Shown: positions 60,488-64,000 of the stretch, in pieces
Layout: the number at the start of each line of letters is the position of its first letter
Numbering within the stretch: the stretch's first letter is position 1
DNA from: Kineosporia babensis
Lineage (GTDB): Bacteria > Actinomycetota > Actinomycetes > Actinomycetales > Kineosporiaceae
NCBI RefSeq assembly: GCF_021129305.1
Contig: NZ_JAJOMB010000014.1
Coordinates: 1 to 64,000 of the forward strand
Direction of reading: 5' to 3'
Length of the DNA: 64,000 nt
Notes under the pieces: generated by a model
The model's database searches: none
Told to the model about the DNA's origin: nothing
The model's input: only the letters and a program-made list of their open reading frames with translations
Position numbers and translations under genes: made by a program

Positions 60488-61560
60488 GCCGAGACTCCTT
60501 CGTTCAGCGGCTTCACGCCACGGGTGACCCAGGGGTAGGAGGTGCCGAACTCGGTGACGTCCTGAAAACCGGCGGCGGCGACCAGCCCGGGGCGGTCGGC
60601 CAGCAGAGAGCCTCGCCAGAACGGCTCGGCCCGGTTCTCCGTCTCCCAGTCCAGGACCACGCAGCGGAACAGCGAGGACTGGTTCTTGTAGGGGGCCACG
60701 TCGCCGATCAGGACCTCACCGCCGGGCTTGCAGACCCGGAACGCCTCGGCGAGGATCTGCCGGGCCGCCGGCTGCGGCACCTCGTGCAGCAGGATGAACG
60801 CGGTGACCAGGTCGAAGCTGTCGTCCTCGAAGGGCAGGTCCTCACAGGCAGCCTGGCGCAGATCCCAGGCGAAGCCGTGACGGGCGGCCACCAGCTTGGC
60901 GTGTTCCAGTTCGGTGCGGCCCAGGTCGACACCGGTGATCCGGGCGTCGGGGTAGACGTTCTGCAGGCTGATCGCGTAGCGGCCGGTGCCGATGCCCAGT
61001 TCGAGGATGCTGTCGTAGCGATCCCGGAGACCGGCCTCGGCGGTCTGGGTACGGGCATCGGTGAACTTCTCGTTCGGTCGCACCGCGCCCACGCCGCCGG
61101 TGGCGAAGATCAGATCGTAGACGTAGTCGTGGATCATGAAGCCCATCCGGTCATGACCCTCCCAGCCTCCGGGGGCGAGGTGGAAGTCCGTCTCGGACCA
61201 GTAGGCTGGGACCTTCACCGTGCTGTCGAGGGTGACGGTGCCGCCCTCGGCCGCAGTCGCGTCGTACTCCGCGGTGATCGCCTCGACGCCGTCGTCGTAG
61301 GCGAACTGCGCGGCCTCGAACTGCCGTTCGGCGACCAGCCGGGTGTAGAAGCGGTCCCAGCCGTAGGCCGCGGAACCGTTCTCGAGCAGTTTCGTCGCGG
61401 TGCGGATCCGCTCGTGCACCTCGCCGGGCAGGTCCTTGCCCTCGACCAGGCCGTCGAAGTCCTTCTCGGCTGCGGCCTGCAGCTCCAGTCCGCTCCACCT
61501 GGCTACGTCGGCCAGGAAGTTGAAGTCGGCGCGGCCACGTTGCTTGAGACCCGTTGCCAT
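60484..61560 (-). CDS. Class I SAM-dependent methyltransferase with N-terminal extension
   Basis: This 358-residue protein has an N-terminal helical region of about 180 residues ('MATGLKQRGRADFNFLADVA', 'GSAAYGWDRFYTRLVAERQF') of no known family. The SAM domain follows: 'ILELGIGTGRYAISLQNVYP', 'ITGVDLGRTELEHAKL', 'LPFEDDSFDLVTAFILLHEV', 'KPGGEVLIGDVAPYKNQ'. ATG at 61560 gives the natural N-terminus; the open frame before it overlaps the regulator gene. It heads the block methyltransferase, small protein, SDR, RidA. The substrate is not identifiable. Confidence 0.8.
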   Translation of the reverse strand: MATGLKQRGRADFNFLADVARWSGLELQAAAEKDFDGLVEGKDLPGEVHERIRTATKLLENGSAAYGWDRFYTRLVAERQFEAAQFAYDDGVEAITAEYDATAAEGGTVTLDSTVKVPAYWSETDFHLAPGGWEGHDRMGFMIHDYVYDLIFATGGVGAVRPNEKFTDARTQTAEAGLRDRYDSILELGIGTGRYAISLQNVYPDARITGVDLGRTELEHAKLVAARHGFAWDLRQAACEDLPFEDDSFDLVTAFILLHEVPQPAARQILAEAFRVCKPGGEVLIGDVAPYKNQSSLFRCVVLDWETENRAEPFWRGSLLADRPGLVAAAGFQDVTEFGTSYPWVTRGVKPLNEGVSA

Positions 61561-61600
61561 CAGGCGTCCTCTCTTTTTGTCGTGTCGTCGTTGGTGGCGC

Positions 61601-62254
61601 TCAGGCGCCGAGCCGGGACTCGAGATTGCGCATGGGCGCCCGGGTATGGCCGTCCAAGATGCGCTGGGCCACGTCGAGTGCGCCCAGCCGGATCGCCGCC
61701 AGCAGGTTGTCGTGCTCGGCCAGGGCCTCCTCACGGCGCCCGGCCCAGTGCTCGATGTCCCCGCGAACCTGGACCGCGGTGACGTTGAGCAGGTCGGTGA
61801 GCAGTTGCAGGACCCGGGGCCGGCCCGCGGGCTCGGCGAGGGCCAGATGGAAGTCGCGGTTCAGGAGCGCCCAGTGCACCGCGCTGCGGGTGGTACGCAT
61901 CTCGGACTGCGCGGCCGCCGCCCGATCCAGCGCCTGCGGAGTCATCCTCGCCACCGCGTAACTCAGGTTGTCCCGTTCCAGCAGCAGTTGCAGCTGGTAG
62001 AGCTCCAGCTGCTCGGCCGGGCTCAGGGCGCGAACCACGGCTCCCCGATGAGAGTCGATCTGCAGGAGGCCCTCGGCGGCCAGGGTGCGCAGCGCCTCGC
62101 GGGTGGGGGTGGTGGAGACCCCCAGCTCCTCGGACAGATCCATCTGCCGCAGCCGGGCCCCGACCGGCAGCTCGCCGCTCAGGATGCGCTCGCGCAGGAT
62201 CTGCGCGACCCGTGACTGGGTGGTGAGCGATCCGAGAGCCGTTGTGCTGCTCAC
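61601..62254 (-). CDS. GntR-family regulator, FCD subfamily (paralogue 2)
   Basis: This 217-residue protein has the helix-turn-helix 'QILRERILSGELPVGARLRQ', 'LSEELGVSTTPTREALRTLA' and FCD domain stretches 'LLNRDFHLALAEPAGRPRVL' and 'AEHDNLLAAIRLG'. It is nearly superimposable on the regulator at 57256-57915. The GTG start at 62254 matches the paralogue's N-terminus. It lies 40 bases upstream of the methyltransferase gene on the same strand and is divergent from the MFS gene, so it likely controls both. Confidence 0.85.
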   Translation of the reverse strand: MSSTTALGSLTTQSRVAQILRERILSGELPVGARLRQMDLSEELGVSTTPTREALRTLAAEGLLQIDSHRGAVVRALSPAEQLELYQLQLLLERDNLSYAVARMTPQALDRAAAAQSEMRTTRSAVHWALLNRDFHLALAEPAGRPRVLQLLTDLLNVTAVQVRGDIEHWAGRREEALAEHDNLLAAIRLGALDVAQRILDGHTRAPMRNLESRLGA

Positions 62255-62328
62255 GATCCCGGACCGGGGGTGGGACGGCGCAGCCGCTGCGGGTGGCTTG
62301 TCATACGACCTCCGTCTCGATGGGATAG

Positions 62329-62347
62329 ATGCATAATGCACAATGCA
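62329..62347. promoter_or_regulatory. Operator candidate in the GntR/MFS divergent promoter
   Basis: The repeat TGCATAATGCACAATGCA contains overlapping TGCA half-sites with dyad symmetry, 75 bases upstream of the GntR gene and 64 bases upstream of the MFS gene. Sites of this kind suit FCD-type GntR proteins. The assignment is by position and symmetry. Confidence 0.5.
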
Positions 62348-62409
62348 CAGACGCGGAACAAGACTCCGCTGCTCCACCTCCCGGAAAGATGTCGAGGTGA
62401 TTTCCCCAC

Positions 62410-63678
62410 GTGAGCACCGTTTTCCCGCCTCCCGGCGGCCCTGAACTCCCACATCGTGGGAAAACTGGCTCCTGTGAACCGGAAAGCTTTAACCAGAACG
62501 AAACAGCCGGCGCGAAGCTGCCCGGTGTGATCCGCGTGATGGCCGTCTCGGCCGGGCTGATCGGCGCCAACGTCCACTACGCCCAACCTCTCATCCCGGT
62601 GATCGCGATCTCCGTGGGCGTGGGAACGGACACCACCGGAATGCTGCCCGCCCTCAGCCAGATCGGATTCGCCATCGGACTTCTCGCCGTCCTGCCGCTG
62701 GGCGATCTCCTGGAGCGCCGACGGCTGATCACCACCACGGTCTGGCTCGCCGTAGGAGCCTTGGCCCTGATGGCGCTGGCACCGAATGTGCCGCTGCTGA
62801 TGACCGCCGCGTTCCTGGTCGGCCTGTTCAGCATTGCCCCGCAACTGCTCTCACCCTTCGCTGCTGATCTGGCCCCGCCGGGACGCCAGGGGCAGGCTTC
62901 CGGTCTGGTCATCTCCGGGATCCTGTTCGGAGTGCTGTTCAGCAAGCTGGTGGCCGGGGCGGTGGCAGCCACGGCCGGCTGGCGCTGGCTGTACGTAGGC
63001 GCAGCCCTCACCCTGATCGTCCTGGGCATCGTTCTGCAGCGCACGCTTCCGCTCAGCCGGCCCGCAGACCCACCCCGCTACTCAGTCCTGATGCGCTCGC
63101 TCGGTGAGCTGGTCGTCCATCATCCACGTCTGAGGCTGCACGCCGTTCTCGGCGCGGCGAGTTCGGCCCTGTTCATGATCTTCTGGTCCACGTACGCAGT
63201 GCACCTGGCCGAGCGTTTCGGGTACGGACCGTTCCTGGCCGGTCTTTTCGGCCTCGCGGGTATCGCCGGCAGCCTGCTGGCACCGCTGGCCGGCCGGGCC
63301 ATCGATCGCGGACGGTTCACCCCCGTCCTCTCGGCGGCCATGGCAGCGATCTTCGTTGCGTTCGCCGTGCTGCTCGCGGGCGGAGGGTCGTGGTGGGCCA
63401 TCGTCGTGGGGGCAGTGCTTTTGGACGCTGGTGTGGGAGTCAGTCACGCGGCCAACCAGGCCGCGGCGTTGCGTTTGGATCCCGCCCGGCGAAGCCGGGT
63501 CAACAGCGTCTACATGTTCGGGTACTTCATGGGGGGCGCGCTGGGAACGGCGGTAGCGGGCGGGGTATCGGGGCAGTGGGGATGGTCGGGAGTGTGCTCG
63601 CTGGGACTGGTCCTGACCGCCTGCACGAGCATCCTGGTGGCTGCGTCCCGGTATCCACGGGGGAGCGGCTCATCGTGA
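62410..63678 (+). CDS. MFS transporter, arabinose-efflux/drug-H+ antiporter type
   Basis: This 422-residue protein has a polar N-terminal segment of about 40 residues, then about 12 membrane spans ('VMAVSAGLIGANVHYAQPLI', 'LLAVLPLGDLLERRRLI', 'AAFLVGLFSIAPQLLSPFAA', 'GLAGIAGSLLAPLAGRAIDR'). The loop 'LGDLLERRRLI' is the MFS motif A variant of the YgaY/AraJ-like group. It is divergent from the GntR regulator and likely exports the substrate or product of the adjacent methyltransferase/SDR/RidA block. The start could be further downstream, since the first 40 residues are atypical. Confidence 0.83.
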   Translation: MSTVFPPPGGPELPHRGKTGSCEPESFNQNETAGAKLPGVIRVMAVSAGLIGANVHYAQPLIPVIAISVGVGTDTTGMLPALSQIGFAIGLLAVLPLGDLLERRRLITTTVWLAVGALALMALAPNVPLLMTAAFLVGLFSIAPQLLSPFAADLAPPGRQGQASGLVISGILFGVLFSKLVAGAVAATAGWRWLYVGAALTLIVLGIVLQRTLPLSRPADPPRYSVLMRSLGELVVHHPRLRLHAVLGAASSALFMIFWSTYAVHLAERFGYGPFLAGLFGLAGIAGSLLAPLAGRAIDRGRFTPVLSAAMAAIFVAFAVLLAGGGSWWAIVVGAVLLDAGVGVSHAANQAAALRLDPARRSRVNSVYMFGYFMGGALGTAVAGGVSGQWGWSGVCSLGLVLTACTSILVAASRYPRGSGSS

Positions 63679-64000
63679 CTGGCGTCGGCGTCTCAGCTGC
63701 GCCGGCAGCCCCGCGATCAGCAGCATCAGGCCGATCAGCACCAGGCACAGGCCAATGTTCCGGATCGCCGCGTCCATCGCGGCCGCTGCGGCATCGCGGT
63801 CCGTGGGGACCAGATGGGTCAGCAGGACCGCTGAGACAGCCGCGCCGACGTACTGCGAGGTGCGGTACAGGCCACTGGCGCTGCCGCTGGCCTCGGCGGG
63901 GGCAGCCGCGTGCAGGGTGAGCTGGTTGCCGAGGTTGTTGAATCCGGTCGGCAGCCCGAGCAGGACGTTGGCCAGAACCAGCAGGGCCAGCGGGCTTTCC
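63670..64000 (-). CDS. MFS transporter, C-terminal part (continues beyond the window)
   Basis: On the minus strand the frame is open from the window end to a stop at 63670 and encodes about 109 residues. They include 'LALLVLANVLLGLPTGFNNL', 'ASGSASGLYRTSQYVGAAVS' and the last span 'LCLVLIGLMLLIAGLPAQLR'. This is the C-terminal end of a DHA2-type (EmrB/QacA-like) multidrug transporter. It is convergent with the preceding MFS gene, overlapping it by nine bases. Confidence 0.75.
   Translation of the reverse strand, partial: ESPLALLVLANVLLGLPTGFNNLGNQLTLHAAAPAEASGSASGLYRTSQYVGAAVSAVLLTHLVPTDRDAAAAAMDAAIRNIGLCLVLIGLMLLIAGLPAQLRRRRQSR

Overview
The window is high-GC DNA from an actinomycete (Actinomycetota). 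The evidence is heavy G/C third-position use, frequent GTG/TTG starts, four-base start/stop overlaps and Streptomyces/Mycobacterium-type gene families. The exact genus cannot be read from the sequence.

Region 1 (1-1.53 kb) is the end of a kdpD-kdpE potassium two-component system. Region 2 (about 1.6-33.0 kb) is a zinc-starvation island. Seven palindromes of the Zur-box type TGANAATNATTNTCA lie at 5657, 7668, 8098, 9053, 10406, 28797 and 28841, all next to start codons. They flank: (a) a FecCD-type metal/metallophore ABC importer with a methyltransferase and a distal SmtB-type zinc sensor; (b) zinc-free paralogues of ribosomal proteins L31, L36, L28, L33 and S14 plus a CobW-like protein without a P-loop, resembling the mycobacterial ribosome-hibernation factor; (c) the zur gene itself; (d) a divergent pair of a CxxC flavin oxidoreductase and a methyltransferase; and (e) a split, yersiniabactin-like NRPS/PKS assembly line transcribed both ways from a double Zur-box promoter. 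The leftward arm of (e) is one continuous run of NRPS (ArCP-Cy-A-PCP), PKS/NRPS (KS-AT-KR-ACP-Cy-TE), an Opp/Nik-type ABC importer (binding protein, two permeases, fused double ATPase) and a tandem methyltransferase protein. The rightward arm carries a methyltransferase, a PCP-Cy-PCP protein and a saccharopine-dehydrogenase-like reductase. The simplest reading is a Zur-controlled zinc metallophore (zincophore) made by a dismantled yersiniabactin line, with two importers beside it.

Region 3 (33.1-44.5 kb) is mixed and partly decayed: a NAD(P)H-binding protein, TetR/SDR/IclR/KduD remnants, an IS3-family transposase fragment, a secreted FlgD-Ig-like protein, a HEAT-like protein, a family 2 glycosyltransferase, a GAF-ANTAR regulator, and an MFS/ArsR divergent pair. 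It also has long stretches without a recognisable gene.

Region 4 (44.7-55.4 kb) looks like an amino-sugar or glycopeptide catabolic locus: CutC, an M81 (MlrC-like) metallopeptidase, a ROK repressor, a complete Opp-type ABC importer, a ROK sugar kinase and glucosamine-6-phosphate deaminase. Region 5 (55.8-64 kb) holds an APH-like phosphotransferase, a truncated IclR gene, and a small metabolic block (three-domain RidA protein, SDR, small helical protein, methyltransferase) bracketed by two paralogous GntR/FCD regulators. It ends with an MFS exporter and the tail of a second one.

No rRNA, tRNA or CRISPR array was recognised. No salicylate synthase, aryl-AMP ligase or phosphopantetheinyl transferase was found for the metallophore cluster.
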